Positions 52,811 to 62,091 of a stretch of DNA of 64,000 bases are shown piece after piece (within the stretch, counting starts at the first letter, position 1; each line of letters opens with the position of its first letter). The position numbers and the translations under genes were made by a program. The stretch covers positions 1-64,000 of the forward strand of contig NZ_JABBPG010000014.1 of NCBI RefSeq assembly GCF_013140855.1, given 5' to 3'. This stretch comes from Pseudoalteromonas caenipelagi (GTDB lineage Bacteria; Pseudomonadota; Gammaproteobacteria; Enterobacterales; Alteromonadaceae). Below the pieces are notes generated by a model. The model searched no databases, had not been told where the DNA came from, and was given only the letters and a program-made list of their open reading frames with translations.

Positions 52811-55800
52811 TTATTTTTGCTTGCGACGACGTAGTGCAGCAAATGGTGCAGCTAATAGCGCTAACCATGCTAGTGAACCTGAAGAGCTCTTCTTCGGCTC
52901 AGGGGTTACGTCAACTACAGGCGGCTGTTCTGCATCCGTATCTACTACGTTGGTAATATTTACGATAACTTCCGCAGGCTCAGAGATATTGCCCATTACA
53001 TCGATAGCAGTAACAATCAGTTTAGCTTCGTTGTTACCCGCTTCAAAATCTAGAAGCTCACCGTTAGCAACCACAATCTCACCCGCTGCATTCACAGATA
53101 AGCCTGCATGGGTAGAAGATTTCAAGTAGAACTCAGAAACATCTAACGTGTTCTCAACTGTTTCTGCCGCTAATGTCGCAATAACTGTACCAGTCTCTGT
53201 GTTTTCAGCAACGCTTACTTCAACACCGTTAAGTACAGGTGCGTCAAATGGCATAGGGTTGTTTAATACTGCATCAGTCATTGGTGCAACCACACCTGAT
53301 AAATCAGCGCTTGTAAGTGCAAATGGCGCATCAGCAGTTACATATGCTTTCGCTCCTGGTGCTAGCTTCTCAACTGCTTCACCTGATGCTGTTACCAACT
53401 TAGCATTTGATGTAGCAAATTTAGCAGTACCAGCAAGTGCATCCTCAAACTCAGCTGTGTAAAGACCTAAGTCATAACCAAAGCCGACTTTTGATTCAAA
53501 CGCAATATCTTGACCTAGGTTATCAGAACCTAAACCAATCCACTCAGCACAACCTGTAAAGGTTACTGTGTTAGAGCCACCTTCATGTGCAAAAGCACTC
53601 ACGAAAGCTGCACCCCAATTAGGCGCACCATCTACTAAAGGAGCAACTGCAGAGCGTGTACGTCCAGGGATAGCAGCACTACGACCCACATCACTATATT
53701 GAGCTAGTAAATAATCATGCTCACCGTCACCATCAATGTCTAGACGAGTTTCATAGCCACCAACTTGACGCTGATGAGCAAGCGCATCGCGTAATACTAA
53801 TGAAGACGTGAACCATAAACCTGACTCACAACCTTCGCTTTCATAAACGTTGAACGTCGTTGCAACAAGATTTACTGACTTGTCTTCTTTTGACATAGCT
53901 TCACGCTGAGCAACTAGTTGCTCAGTCATAGGTGTGAATTCTTCTGCACCGTTATTTGTAACAGTTACCATCACCTTGCCGTCAACTAATTCATAACCCA
54001 CGCTGATGCCCTGTGCTGCTTTTGGAAGCACATGGTAAACCAAGTGTAAATCATGATCGCCATCAGTTGCTGGGTCGTCGAATACTAACGCACCGTCAAA
54101 TTCAGCTAACGTTAGCGCTGGACTAAATGCCGCTAAATCATCTGCATTAAGCGGGTTACCTAGCTTCCACTGTGGAAGTTTCGATGCGTCAATTGTTAGT
54201 GTTACATCAAACTCAACTGTTTGACCTGCAGGCACGGTAACCGACTCAGGCATATTCCAGCTGATAGCGCCAGTTTCTGCGTCATTTGCGTAACGAGCTT
54301 CTGTGCGTAGGTTGTATGTTCTTTCTTGTGCTGAGAAGTTCTTCAAAGTAACTGTTTTAGTATACTCCGCAGTGCCTTCTACATGTACTAGACCAAACGA
54401 TAATGCTGCCTGATTTGTGTCGAACTGCTCATGGTGAACCCAAGCAGCAACTGGAGAATTAACCGCTTTTTCAACATCTACTAAGCCCGCACCAATCATA
54501 CTAATAGGCGCTAATTCACTATCAGGATTAACTGTCAACGCTTCGTTCGTTACGTTTAAGTTCGCCGTATTCATCAGCGTTGCTTTGATTTCGTATGCGT
54601 TGCGCTCAGGAAGGGCTTCTCTAACTAGTGCTACAGCACCAGCAGTCATAGGACCAGAGAACGATGTACCAGTTGCTGGAGCTAAACCGTCTTGTGTGCC
54701 CGTCGCAGCTACCATGATGTTCGTACCTGGAGCTGTAATTTCAGGTTTCAACAAGCCATCCATAGAAGGACCGCGAGATGAGAAATCTGCAACCGCGCCC
54801 GCTAAGTTTTTCATTTCAACTTTAACGCTGTACGTTGCTGCACCTGACGCTAGTTGCTCTTTTAACGCTGCACCCGCTTCAAAGTTAATACCTACAGAGC
54901 GAATTGTTACGTCATCTGAACTACCGCCCATTGGCGCTGGAGAACCATCGTTGTTATTGTTTGCGATAAGAACAAACGTCGCGCCTTTAGCTTGTGCATT
55001 AAGCACTTTAGATACAAACGCACATGCACCACGGTCGATAAGCACTGCTTTACCCGTGAAGTCAACATCATCAGCGAAAGCCTCACAACCATTCTGATTT
55101 GCATCCGGATAAACTAATGGCGCAATATCACTCGTCATTTCGAATGCGCCTTGAGGGCCAAAGCTTGCACCTTGAATGATTGCTTCAGAACCTGCAACAG
55201 TACCTGAAGCAATTGGTTCAGCAATAGTTGGGTGTGTCATTGCACCTACAGATAGTGCATTTGGTGTTGTACTTGGACCACCAATGCGGAATGGGTTGTC
55301 ACCATCATTACCTGCAGAAATAACCATGTTAACACCTAGGTCAACCGCTCGTTGAATTAGGTATTGAGTACCACTTTGCGTGTAAGTATCACCATACTCA
55401 CCACCTAATGACATATTAATTACATCAACACGGTCACTGATATCTCCGTCGCCATTAGGGTCCATTGCAGCCTCTAGCGCAGCCGCTTGTGCAGCACCTG
55501 GACAGCCACCGCCACATACAGAGTAAACATATAGTTCAACATCTGGAGCTATACCGGTAACAGAGTGAGATACTGAAGTACCATGACTAGTCGGGTCACC
55601 TTCTGCAGGGCCGATTGACGGGTCATTCTCTATTGGGTCAGCGTCGTTACGCATGTAGTCGTAACCACCTTTTACTTGACCTTGTGGCCATGAAACGCTT
55701 GTAGGGTCTTCTTGAGCCGCTTGATAAGCCTCAACGGTACCAGCGCCATCAAAAATAGCGTGAGTGTAATCAATACCAGTATCAAGTACCGCTACTTTTT

Positions 55801-56308
55801 GCCCCATACCCGTTGCTACGCCAGCAGTTCTAACCGGGGTTGCTTTAACATAGTCAGAAGATTCTTCAATGTGTAACTCAGAGTCAAACATTGGTAATAC
55901 TTTAGAGACGCGAGGGTCATTTTTTAACTTTTCAACAGTCTTTTCTGACGCTTCGATGATTAATGTAGGAGCCAATACTTTAGTACGACCAATTACTTTC
56001 GCATTAATATCTATATTGCTTAGTTCTAAACTAACTGCGTTTTGAATACGTTCAATTTGTGCAATTGTTGCTCTTGTATCACCAGTTTGATAGGTGCCCT
56101 GAGCAAACAAGTCAGCTGAAGATGTTGCTTTTAAAACAACTAAGTATGAAACTGGTTTTTGTTTTTGAATATCACTGATATTGACTTTATCAGTTTGAAA
56201 ACTAGCATATTTGTTTACTAATTGCGCTGTTTGTGCAGACACGCTAGCAGATAGGATAACACCACCTACCGCCGCTGCAATTGCAGTCTTTTTGATCATA
56301 TTAGACAT
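52811..56308 (-). CDS. Secreted S8 subtilisin-like protease with PA insert, cadherin-like domain and GlyGly-CTERM
   Basis: This 1165-residue exported protease has a signal peptide (cut near SVSAQ) and an I9-type propeptide (about 50-145). The catalytic triad is Asp176 (LDTGID), His242 (SHGTSVSH) and Ser549 (GTSFSGP), with a PA domain inserted between His and Ser (about 370-500). A beta-rich region and a cadherin-like domain (about 1030-1130) precede a Gly/Ser stretch, a hydrophobic helix and an RRR end. That tail is the GlyGly-CTERM sorting signal, cut by a rhombosortase. It is probably surface-exposed or released, degrading proteins for nutrition. Confidence 0.93.
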   Translation of the reverse strand: MSNMIKKTAIAAAVGGVILSASVSAQTAQLVNKYASFQTDKVNISDIQKQKPVSYLVVLKATSSADLFAQGTYQTGDTRATIAQIERIQNAVSLELSNIDINAKVIGRTKVLAPTLIIEASEKTVEKLKNDPRVSKVLPMFDSELHIEESSDYVKATPVRTAGVATGMGQKVAVLDTGIDYTHAIFDGAGTVEAYQAAQEDPTSVSWPQGQVKGGYDYMRNDADPIENDPSIGPAEGDPTSHGTSVSHSVTGIAPDVELYVYSVCGGGCPGAAQAAALEAAMDPNGDGDISDRVDVINMSLGGEYGDTYTQSGTQYLIQRAVDLGVNMVISAGNDGDNPFRIGGPSTTPNALSVGAMTHPTIAEPIASGTVAGSEAIIQGASFGPQGAFEMTSDIAPLVYPDANQNGCEAFADDVDFTGKAVLIDRGACAFVSKVLNAQAKGATFVLIANNNNDGSPAPMGGSSDDVTIRSVGINFEAGAALKEQLASGAATYSVKVEMKNLAGAVADFSSRGPSMDGLLKPEITAPGTNIMVAATGTQDGLAPATGTSFSGPMTAGAVALVREALPERNAYEIKATLMNTANLNVTNEALTVNPDSELAPISMIGAGLVDVEKAVNSPVAAWVHHEQFDTNQAALSFGLVHVEGTAEYTKTVTLKNFSAQERTYNLRTEARYANDAETGAISWNMPESVTVPAGQTVEFDVTLTIDASKLPQWKLGNPLNADDLAAFSPALTLAEFDGALVFDDPATDGDHDLHLVYHVLPKAAQGISVGYELVDGKVMVTVTNNGAEEFTPMTEQLVAQREAMSKEDKSVNLVATTFNVYESEGCESGLWFTSSLVLRDALAHQRQVGGYETRLDIDGDGEHDYLLAQYSDVGRSAAIPGRTRSAVAPLVDGAPNWGAAFVSAFAHEGGSNTVTFTGCAEWIGLGSDNLGQDIAFESKVGFGYDLGLYTAEFEDALAGTAKFATSNAKLVTASGEAVEKLAPGAKAYVTADAPFALTSADLSGVVAPMTDAVLNNPMPFDAPVLNGVEVSVAENTETGTVIATLAAETVENTLDVSEFYLKSSTHAGLSVNAAGEIVVANGELLDFEAGNNEAKLIVTAIDVMGNISEPAEVIVNITNVVDTDAEQPPVVDVTPEPKKSSSGSLAWLALLAAPFAALRRRKQK

Positions 56309-56643
56309 GTTTTCCCCTAGGACTTGTTGTTTACTATGTGTTGCTATTATTTTTCAAATTGAGTGGTCAATTAATATAATGTAAACACACAGACACAAGC
56401 AACATAGATGAGACATAAAAGTATGACTTAATTCACAAACTAACAATTAATACACATAACGCCATGTTTATTAAGAACAAATTAATGTAAAAAAAAGTAA
56501 ACACACACAAAAAATGTCATAATGCTATGATTTAAAGCGCTCAAAAAGACTAAACACCTTTAAAACCCACCTGAATACACTTGCCTCTATAAACGATTTC
56601 CGCAACACTGGTACACTAAAATAATATTTAATGGAGTAAGTAA
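56309..56643. other. 335-bp AT-rich intergenic region
   Basis: This divergent region lies between the S8 protease and cytochrome c' genes. It is AT-rich, with repeated short ACACA tracts and a long A-run near 56490. Promoters of both genes should lie here, but I cannot assign boxes with confidence. No ORF, terminator or palindrome stands out. Confidence 0.4.
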
Positions 56644-57087
56644 GTGAAAAAATTACTAATAATGGCATTGGCTTTGGCTAGCTTAAATGCAAATGCAAAT
56701 AGCCTATTTGAGTCAAATGAAGATGCGATTGAATACCGTAAAGCAGCATTTCAGTTAATACGCTACCAAATTGGTGATATGGGTGACATGCTTAAGGGTA
56801 AAGTACCATTCGATGCAAAACGCTTTGAACAAAGAGCGAACAACGCAGCTCAGCTATCTACTATACCTTGGGAAGCGTTTATAGCAGGCTCAGACAAAGG
56901 CAACACAGATGCATTACCTGCAGTGTGGTCGGACAAAAAAACTTTTGATAGCAAAGCTAAAATGTTCGCACAGTACGCGCAAGAACTTGCCCTTGTAGCT
57001 AAAACTGGTGATAAAAAGGTAATAGGCCCAGCTTTTAAAAACTGGGCAAAAGGTTGTAAAGACTGCCACAAATCTTTTAAAGACTAA
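56644..57087 (+). CDS. Cytochrome c' (class II cytochrome c)
   Basis: This 147-residue periplasmic haem protein has a signal peptide cut near NANA and a four-helix cytochrome c' fold. The haem-binding CxxCH is at the C-terminus (KGCKDCHKSF), which is typical of class II cytochromes. Cytochromes c' bind NO or act in electron transfer. The start is GTG at 56644 with GGAG 7 nt upstream. It converges with a cytochrome b561 gene, its probable functional partner. Confidence 0.92.
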   Translation: MKKLLIMALALASLNANANSLFESNEDAIEYRKAAFQLIRYQIGDMGDMLKGKVPFDAKRFEQRANNAAQLSTIPWEAFIAGSDKGNTDALPAVWSDKKTFDSKAKMFAQYAQELALVAKTGDKKVIGPAFKNWAKGCKDCHKSFKD

Positions 57088-57094
57088 TATTAAA

Positions 57095-57126
57095 AAAGGC
57101 CTAAAAAGCTTCCAATTTAGGCCTTT
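57095..57126. terminator. Bidirectional terminator between the cytochrome genes
   Basis: AAAGGCCTAAA (57095-57105) pairs with TTTAGGCCTTT (57116-57126), with a 10-nt loop and A/T-run flanks on both sides. Confidence 0.85.
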
Positions 57127-57133
57127 ATTGTAA

Positions 57134-57775
57134 TCAGTTAATTAGTGCACTTAGCGGTTGCTCACCCCAAACACTCATTATTAGCACTGATAGTATAATA
57201 AATATCAAATAAGCCCATTTACCAGGCACCATTCGAGGCTTTAGTTGGACGTTGTTTTCCTTACCCGTTAAAAGCGTTTTGGCTAGATTCTTACCTTTCA
57301 AGCGATAGACAATAATTGCCAATATATGTAGAGCTATCGTATACAGTAAAACCTCAAAGTTTTCATGATGTAGTTCAGAGGCTATTTCGCTCCAAGAAGT
57401 CGGAATATAAGCAACTAAAGGCCCCTCAACTAAAATATCATCGGTACTCATTAAACCACTGAGTAGCTGTACCACAATGAGCACAAAGAACAGCAGTACC
57501 ATGTAGCTTCCAGCAGGGTTATGACCGACACTCTGAGCGCCACTACGCATAGCCAATAATGCCGATTTTGGCGAATGTATAAGAGATGAGAGCTTAGCCG
57601 TATCACTACCAATAACCCCCCAAATTAACCGAGTGAGCATGAGTGCTAAAATCAGGTAACCTGTCACAAAATGTAAATCTAGCCAGCCCTCTTCACCGCT
57701 AACATAAAGTACAGCAATCCCAATAACCAAAAGCCAATGAAAACCGCGGATAAACCCATCCCATACCTTTGTCAT
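57134..57775 (-). CDS. Cytochrome b561 / b6-domain membrane protein
   Basis: This 213-residue inner-membrane protein has four to five helices of the cytochrome b561 (Ni/Fe-hydrogenase b-subunit-like) family. Haem-ligand histidines are visible in the first helix (RGFHWLLV), in the second (LHFVTGYL) and in the fourth (IALHILAI). Such proteins pass electrons from the quinone pool to a periplasmic c-type cytochrome. The convergent cytochrome c' gene suggests a pair. Its C-terminus carries an extra hydrophobic helix. Confidence 0.87.
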   Translation of the reverse strand: MTKVWDGFIRGFHWLLVIGIAVLYVSGEEGWLDLHFVTGYLILALMLTRLIWGVIGSDTAKLSSLIHSPKSALLAMRSGAQSVGHNPAGSYMVLLFFVLIVVQLLSGLMSTDDILVEGPLVAYIPTSWSEIASELHHENFEVLLYTIALHILAIIVYRLKGKNLAKTLLTGKENNVQLKPRMVPGKWAYLIFIILSVLIMSVWGEQPLSALIN

Positions 57776-57940
57776 TACTATTCTCCAACCATTATGCTTA
57801 CTTTAATTACTATGTTGCCAACCATATCAAATATCGCCCTGAAAGGCAGGCTAAAGGCATAAGCAAAATTCAAATATATAACTAAAGGAAGGCGTATCGG
57901 GAAGCTTGGCGCAAACTTTGTCCACGCCAAGTAATCGGTA

Positions 57941-59095
57941 CTACACGCTGCGGATAAGAATTTGCCGACTTTTCTCCAATGTGACAGCTTGATGCTCTCC
58001 AAGCGCCGTCATACCATGACGTTCAAGTTGTAGCACAATTTTATCTGCAACCTCTTCGCCTAATCCATAGTCACTTAAACGCGTTGGCATTTTAACATCA
58101 TGAAAAAACATTTCTGTCTTTTTGATAGCCAGTGCTATTGCTTCATCAGGGTTCGTGGTATCCAACCCTAACACCCGTTGCGCATACTGTAATATTTTTT
58201 CTCGCTTAGTCTCTTTTTGTTCTTCCATCAATCGAGGCAACACAATCGCCAAAGTCTGAGCATGATCAAGCCCATACACCGCAGTGATCTCGTGCCCAAT
58301 CATATGTGTTCCCCAATCTTGAGGTACGCCCGCCCCGATTAAGCCATTAAGTGCCATGGTCGCTGACCACATCACATTTGCACGTACATCATAAGACACA
58401 TCTTTATCAAAAACCTTAGGACCTTCCTCCATTAAAGTGAGCAATAACCCCTCAGCAAAGCGATCTTGCACTTTCGCATTAACTGGATAAGTCAAATATT
58501 GTTCCATGGTGTGTACAAACGCATCCACCACACCATTGGCTAACTGGCGTTCAGGCAACGTCTTCATCACATCAGGGTCTAGCACCGCAAATTTCGGCTG
58601 CACTAACGGGGTTGCAAACGGCAGCTTGTCATTGGTGTCTTTATTAGATACCACGCTAAAGCTATTTGATTCGGAGCCTGTTGCTGGCAATGTTAAAACA
58701 ACGCCTAATGGTAATGCCGATTTTACCTCTGCACCTTTGCCAAGAATATCCCATGGTTCTCCATCAAATAGTGCTGCGGCAGCGATAAATTTGCAGCCAT
58801 CAATCACAGACCCCCCGCCTACAGCAAGAATAAAGTCATAACCATTTTGCTTCACCATATCTACGGCTTGCATACAAGTTTGGTAGCTAGGATTGGGCTC
58901 AATCCCTGCAAACTCCCCCCAGCTATGCCCATTTAACGCCTCACAGACTTGTTCATACACGCCATTTTTTTTAATGCTACCTCCACCATAAACAACAAGC
59001 ACTTTAGTATCTTGAGGAATGTTAGAAGATAAACAGGCTATCTGCCCTTGACCAAAATGTATTTGAGTAGGGTTAACAAAGCTGAAATTTAGCAT
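57941..59095 (-). CDS. yqhD: Iron-containing, NADPH-dependent aldehyde/alcohol dehydrogenase, YqhD-like
   Basis: This 384-residue group III alcohol dehydrogenase is collinear with E. coli YqhD: YGGGSIKK, GIEPNPSYQT, VGGGSVIDG, LPATGSESN, ANGVVDAFVHTMEQY, and the metal-ligand segment IGHEITAVYGLDHAQT. YqhD reduces toxic short-chain aldehydes with NADPH. The ATG at 59095 has GGAG 6 nt upstream and matches the family N-terminus (NFSFVNPTQIHFG); longer starts lack an RBS. A divergent LysR gene may control it. Confidence 0.93.
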   Translation of the reverse strand: MLNFSFVNPTQIHFGQGQIACLSSNIPQDTKVLVVYGGGSIKKNGVYEQVCEALNGHSWGEFAGIEPNPSYQTCMQAVDMVKQNGYDFILAVGGGSVIDGCKFIAAAALFDGEPWDILGKGAEVKSALPLGVVLTLPATGSESNSFSVVSNKDTNDKLPFATPLVQPKFAVLDPDVMKTLPERQLANGVVDAFVHTMEQYLTYPVNAKVQDRFAEGLLLTLMEEGPKVFDKDVSYDVRANVMWSATMALNGLIGAGVPQDWGTHMIGHEITAVYGLDHAQTLAIVLPRLMEEQKETKREKILQYAQRVLGLDTTNPDEAIALAIKKTEMFFHDVKMPTRLSDYGLGEEVADKIVLQLERHGMTALGEHQAVTLEKSRQILIRSV

Positions 59096-59224
59096 GTTGC
59101 GCTCCATATATTTGCACATAGCGATACGATTACAGGTTATCACCTGCTGTTGATATGGTTACTAGTCTAGCCAAACATGCACATAACAAACACACTCTAA
59201 ACAAAAATAACTTTTGCCTCAGGG

Positions 59225-59255
59225 CAATAATAAAGCAATTATAATTAGATTATTG
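59225..59255. promoter_or_regulatory. Composite dyad between yqhD and the LysR gene
   Basis: CAATAAT (59225-59231) and ATTATTG (59249-59255) form an outer dyad around the inner palindrome AATTATAATT (59237-59246). It lies 21 bp before the LysR ATG. LysR-type regulators commonly bind such sites in divergent promoters. The outer spacing is longer than the usual T-N11-A core, so binding is inferred. Confidence 0.4.
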
Positions 59256-59276
59256 TGAAATAAGATCGGATAACTT

Positions 59277-60152
59277 ATGATTTGGCAAGGCCTCGAAGTG
59301 TTTCTAGCTGTTGTAGAACAAGGTAGCTTTAGTAAAGCAGCCGATAAACTGGAAACCTCTACTTCATATGTCAGTCGACAGATACAACAATTGGAAAAGC
59401 GCTTAGGAACAACGCTTATTCAACGCACCACACGTACGCAAAATTTAACTGATGCTGGTCGTCAGTATGCCAGCAAGCTTAAAGCCATACAGCAAGAGCT
59501 AGTGGATGCAACCAATCTAGTACAAGGCGTACAAAATACTCCTAAAGGGCAAATAAGGATTGCAGCGGCGGGTGAGTTTGTAGCTAACCAAGTAGCACCT
59601 CAAATCGCAAGTTTCCTTAAACGATACCCAGAAGTGAGTATAGAAATTGATTTTAATAACCGAAATGTTGATTTAGTTGAAGAGGGCTTTGACTTAGCAA
59701 TAAGGTTTGGTCGACTTCAAGATTCCAATTTAATTGCACGTAAACTATGTGCTCGCCCCATGACCTGGGTCGTTAGTAAAGATTACCAAAGCGTTCATGG
59801 TCGCATTCGCCATCCATACGAATTACACCAACATAACTGCCTGTGTGCTACGCAAGGGCGGTGGCGATTTATGATTTGCGAGCAAATTGAAGAAATAAAA
59901 GTAACGGGTAATTGGCGAAGCAACAATTCATTTGCGTTAATCAATGCCTGTCTTGCAAGCTTAGGAGTGGCACATTTAGCGAAAGATATTGTCCAACCTT
60001 ACGTTGAGCAAGGAAAACTTGAATACATTTTAGAGCCTTTTCAAGTCAACGATGGTGCAACTTGGCTCGTATACCCACGTAAAGATCTGATGCCCTATCG
60101 GGTGCGTTTACTCATTGAATTTTTAATCGAGAGCTTCGCTCTACCTAGCTAG
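59277..60152 (+). CDS. LysR-family transcriptional regulator
   Basis: This 291-residue regulator has an N-terminal winged helix (EVFLAVVEQGSFSKAADKL and the SYVSRQIQQLEKRLG recognition region) and a type-2 periplasmic-binding-fold effector domain. It diverges from yqhD, the classic arrangement for a LysR activator of its neighbour. In E. coli yqhD is instead controlled by the AraC-type YqhC, so this pairing is a different solution. The effector is unknown; aldehydes or oxidants are guesses. The glutathione peroxidase gene follows by 34 bp on the same strand. Confidence 0.9.
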   Translation: MIWQGLEVFLAVVEQGSFSKAADKLETSTSYVSRQIQQLEKRLGTTLIQRTTRTQNLTDAGRQYASKLKAIQQELVDATNLVQGVQNTPKGQIRIAAAGEFVANQVAPQIASFLKRYPEVSIEIDFNNRNVDLVEEGFDLAIRFGRLQDSNLIARKLCARPMTWVVSKDYQSVHGRIRHPYELHQHNCLCATQGRWRFMICEQIEEIKVTGNWRSNNSFALINACLASLGVAHLAKDIVQPYVEQGKLEYILEPFQVNDGATWLVYPRKDLMPYRVRLLIEFLIESFALPS

Positions 60153-60186
60153 TTTAAATATAGAATAACCATAAAGGAAACGAATC

Positions 60187-60669
60187 ATGTCAGAATTTTA
60201 CCAGTTCACCGCAAACACGCTTCAAGGGCAACCATTTGAATTTGAGACGCTAAAAAATAAAGTTGTACTGATTGTTAACACAGCTAGCGAGTGCGGGTTT
60301 ACACCGCAATACGAAGGACTTCAGGCTCTACATGAGAAATATCACAAACAAGGTTTAGTCATAATTGGCTTTCCATGTAATCAATTTGGAGGGCAAGAGC
60401 CTGGTGATGCCGAGCAGATCGAGCAAGGATGCCTTATAAATTATGGTGTTGATTTTCTGATGATGGCAAAGGTGGATGTAAATGGCGTGCATGCCCATGC
60501 GCTTTACAGCTACCTTAAAAGAGCATTACCAGGTATTTTTGGTCAACGAATAAAATGGAATTTTACTAAGTTTATTATTGGTCGTGACGGTGCACCATTG
60601 AAGCGCTTTTCTCCGACCACGCGACCTCATAAACTCACAAAATTTATTGAGCAAGCACTAAACAATTAA
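60187..60669 (+). CDS. Glutathione peroxidase (thioredoxin/GSH peroxidase family)
   Basis: This 160-residue peroxidase has the catalytic cysteine in NTASECGFTPQY. The Gln and Trp of the catalytic tetrad are in FPCNQFGGQEPG and KWNFTKFIIG. The position of selenocysteine in vertebrate enzymes is a plain Cys here. It removes hydroperoxides using glutathione or thioredoxin. It follows the LysR gene closely and is close to yqhD, consistent with a cluster for reactive-carbonyl and peroxide detoxification. A terminator follows. Confidence 0.93.
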   Translation: MSEFYQFTANTLQGQPFEFETLKNKVVLIVNTASECGFTPQYEGLQALHEKYHKQGLVIIGFPCNQFGGQEPGDAEQIEQGCLINYGVDFLMMAKVDVNGVHAHALYSYLKRALPGIFGQRIKWNFTKFIIGRDGAPLKRFSPTTRPHKLTKFIEQALNN

Positions 60670-60683
60670 TAGCTAATAGCACA

Positions 60684-60713
60684 TTAAAAAGGAGGCCTAA
60701 GCCTCCTTTTTAA
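60684..60713. terminator. Bidirectional terminator after the peroxidase gene
   Basis: TTAAAAAGGAGGC (60684-60696) pairs perfectly with 60701-60713 around CTAA, with U-runs on both strands. It ends exactly before the convergent small gene. Confidence 0.92.
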
Positions 60714-60896
60714 CTAATCAAGATAATCTAAATCATCTTCACCTAAATTTTTGCGCAAGCGCTTTTGTTCAAGATAGTCATCGAGCTTTTTCTTTACCTT
60801 TCGCTTTTGCTTATCATGCTGATTTCGCCCGAGGTTCTCATACTCGTCATCTACAAAATCATCGTCAAGCGCATCATAAGAAAATGTCTTACCCAC
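60714..60896 (-). CDS. Small charged protein, PA3496/DUF3545-like
   Basis: This 60-residue protein has an acidic N-terminal half (DALDDDFVDDEYE), a strongly basic helix (KQKRKVKKKLDDYLEQKRLRKN) and an acidic end. The pattern resembles small PA3496-type proteins of gammaproteobacteria, whose function is not established. I prefer the GTG at 60896 because GGAG sits 6 nt upstream; a TTG at 60908 would add four residues. A compact hairpin region lies upstream (60927-60976). Confidence 0.65.
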   Translation of the reverse strand: MGKTFSYDALDDDFVDDEYENLGRNQHDKQKRKVKKKLDDYLEQKRLRKNLGEDDLDYLD

Positions 60897-61210
60897 AACC
60901 CACTCCAATAAGTGTTAATAATAGTTACTCGGTGAAACCAATAGCACTTTAATGTGCTTTGTTCACCTAAGTGAGTATTTAGCTGGAAAAAACAAATCTG
61001 GAAAGTGAGAGTTTTTTATCGTTTTAATAAAAAAAATTTATCACCGCTTTAATTTTGGTCAAACTAGCTAAATTGTGGTCAAAAAACTAAACTACATGCT
61101 TGGCCAGGAAAAACAACAACAACATAAACAACTGATATTAAAAACGTTTTATTTTTGGCATTAGATTTGAATAGTGATTGATATATCTATCATCAGTAAG
61201 GGTTTATCTC
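60897..61210. other. AT-rich intergenic region with hairpin and direct repeats
   Basis: This 314-bp divergent region contains nested complementary segments GGTGAA/TTCACC and AGCAC/GTGCT (60931-60970). It also has two direct repeats AATT(T/G)TGGTCAAA at 61051-61063 and 61071-61083, exactly 20 bp apart. Both lie upstream of the DUF2884 gene and may be regulator sites. I see no ORF that can be defended. Confidence 0.4.
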
Positions 61211-62008
61211 ATGAAAAAAATAGCACTACTAGCGGCAATGACGTTGAGCTCAGCATCTTTTGCACACACAGAAATTGATGGCTCACACTTACAATTTAGC
61301 TCTGATAAATGTGAGGTAGATTTTCAAAACGATGTACGCATCACACCTGACGAATTGTTTATAACCAATAGTGACAATAACAGCAAACTGCGTATCACCG
61401 ACACCGGTCAAGTATTTATTGACGGTGCGTCTATTGCTTTAGACTCCAATCAACAACAAGCTGTTGCCAATTACGCCGATGAACTTAGAGCCAAACTACC
61501 GCAAGTCGCGAATATCGCGCTTAATGGAATTAAAATAGCCGGTGTTGCATTAGAAGAAGTCGCAAATGCATTCGAAATGGAAGAGTTTGGCTCCTTGAGC
61601 ACACTACTCACTGATATCGAAAGCGAAGTAAGCGAAACCTTTTACCAACGTGGCGCTTTTGTGATGGGTGAAAAAACGTTTAATGAGTTTGGTAATAATT
61701 TTGAACAGCAGTTTGAACAGCGAATAGAGCGTGCAGTTGAAGGTGCCATGATGGAGTCTATAGGAAGTATCCTAATGGCAATTGGTTCTCAGATGACTAG
61801 CTCTGGTGGTGATCTGGAAGCATTTGAGCAACGCATGAAGAACATGGGCCAGCAAATTGAAGAGAAAGTACAAATACAAGCCCAAAACATTGAGCAACAA
61901 GCGAACGCCCTTTGTGGACAGTTTTCCGTTATTGCAAAAACAGAATCTCAACTACAACAGCAAATCCCTGCTTTTTCAGGCTATCAACTATTCAACTTAA
62001 AGCAGTGA
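61211..62008 (+). CDS. YggN-like (DUF2884) exported protein
   Basis: This 265-residue protein has a signal peptide cut near SFAHTE and an N-terminal beta-rich stretch (about 25-90) with CEVDFQNDVRITPDELFI. A helical and coiled, Gln/Glu-rich C-terminal region follows. The pattern fits the DUF2884 (YggN) family of periplasmic proteins, whose function is unknown. Two cysteines (at the start and near the C-terminus, NALCGQF) could form a disulfide. The ATG at 61211 has TAAGGG ahead of it. An intrinsic terminator follows. Confidence 0.82.
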   Translation: MKKIALLAAMTLSSASFAHTEIDGSHLQFSSDKCEVDFQNDVRITPDELFITNSDNNSKLRITDTGQVFIDGASIALDSNQQQAVANYADELRAKLPQVANIALNGIKIAGVALEEVANAFEMEEFGSLSTLLTDIESEVSETFYQRGAFVMGEKTFNEFGNNFEQQFEQRIERAVEGAMMESIGSILMAIGSQMTSSGGDLEAFEQRMKNMGQQIEEKVQIQAQNIEQQANALCGQFSVIAKTESQLQQQIPAFSGYQLFNLKQ

Positions 62009-62027
62009 AACAAGTTTATCTCCCTAG

Positions 62028-62052
62028 TAGCCGAGTTATCTCGGCTATTTTT
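62028..62052 (+). terminator. Intrinsic terminator of the DUF2884 gene
   Basis: TAGCCGAG (62028-62035) pairs with CTCGGCTA (62040-62047) around TTAT, followed by a U5 run. Confidence 0.9.
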
Positions 62053-62068
62053 CTACCAATAAGGGTTG

Positions 62069-62091
62069 TAGGGCCTGTTGATCTTTCAAGT
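62069..62091 (-). repeat. 23-nt interspersed repeat, copy B
   Basis: The reverse complement of these 23 nt matches 44778-44800 with a single mismatch. The surrounding sequence (62053-62239), between two convergent genes, shows no coding potential I can defend and may be part of a larger repeat or mobile-element remnant. Confidence 0.65.

Noticed and set aside
57778..58002. 74-codon minus-strand ORF between the cytochrome b561 and yqhD genes
   Set aside because: It overlaps the yqhD 3' end out of frame, has no RBS and shows no recognisable domain. I treat it as chance.
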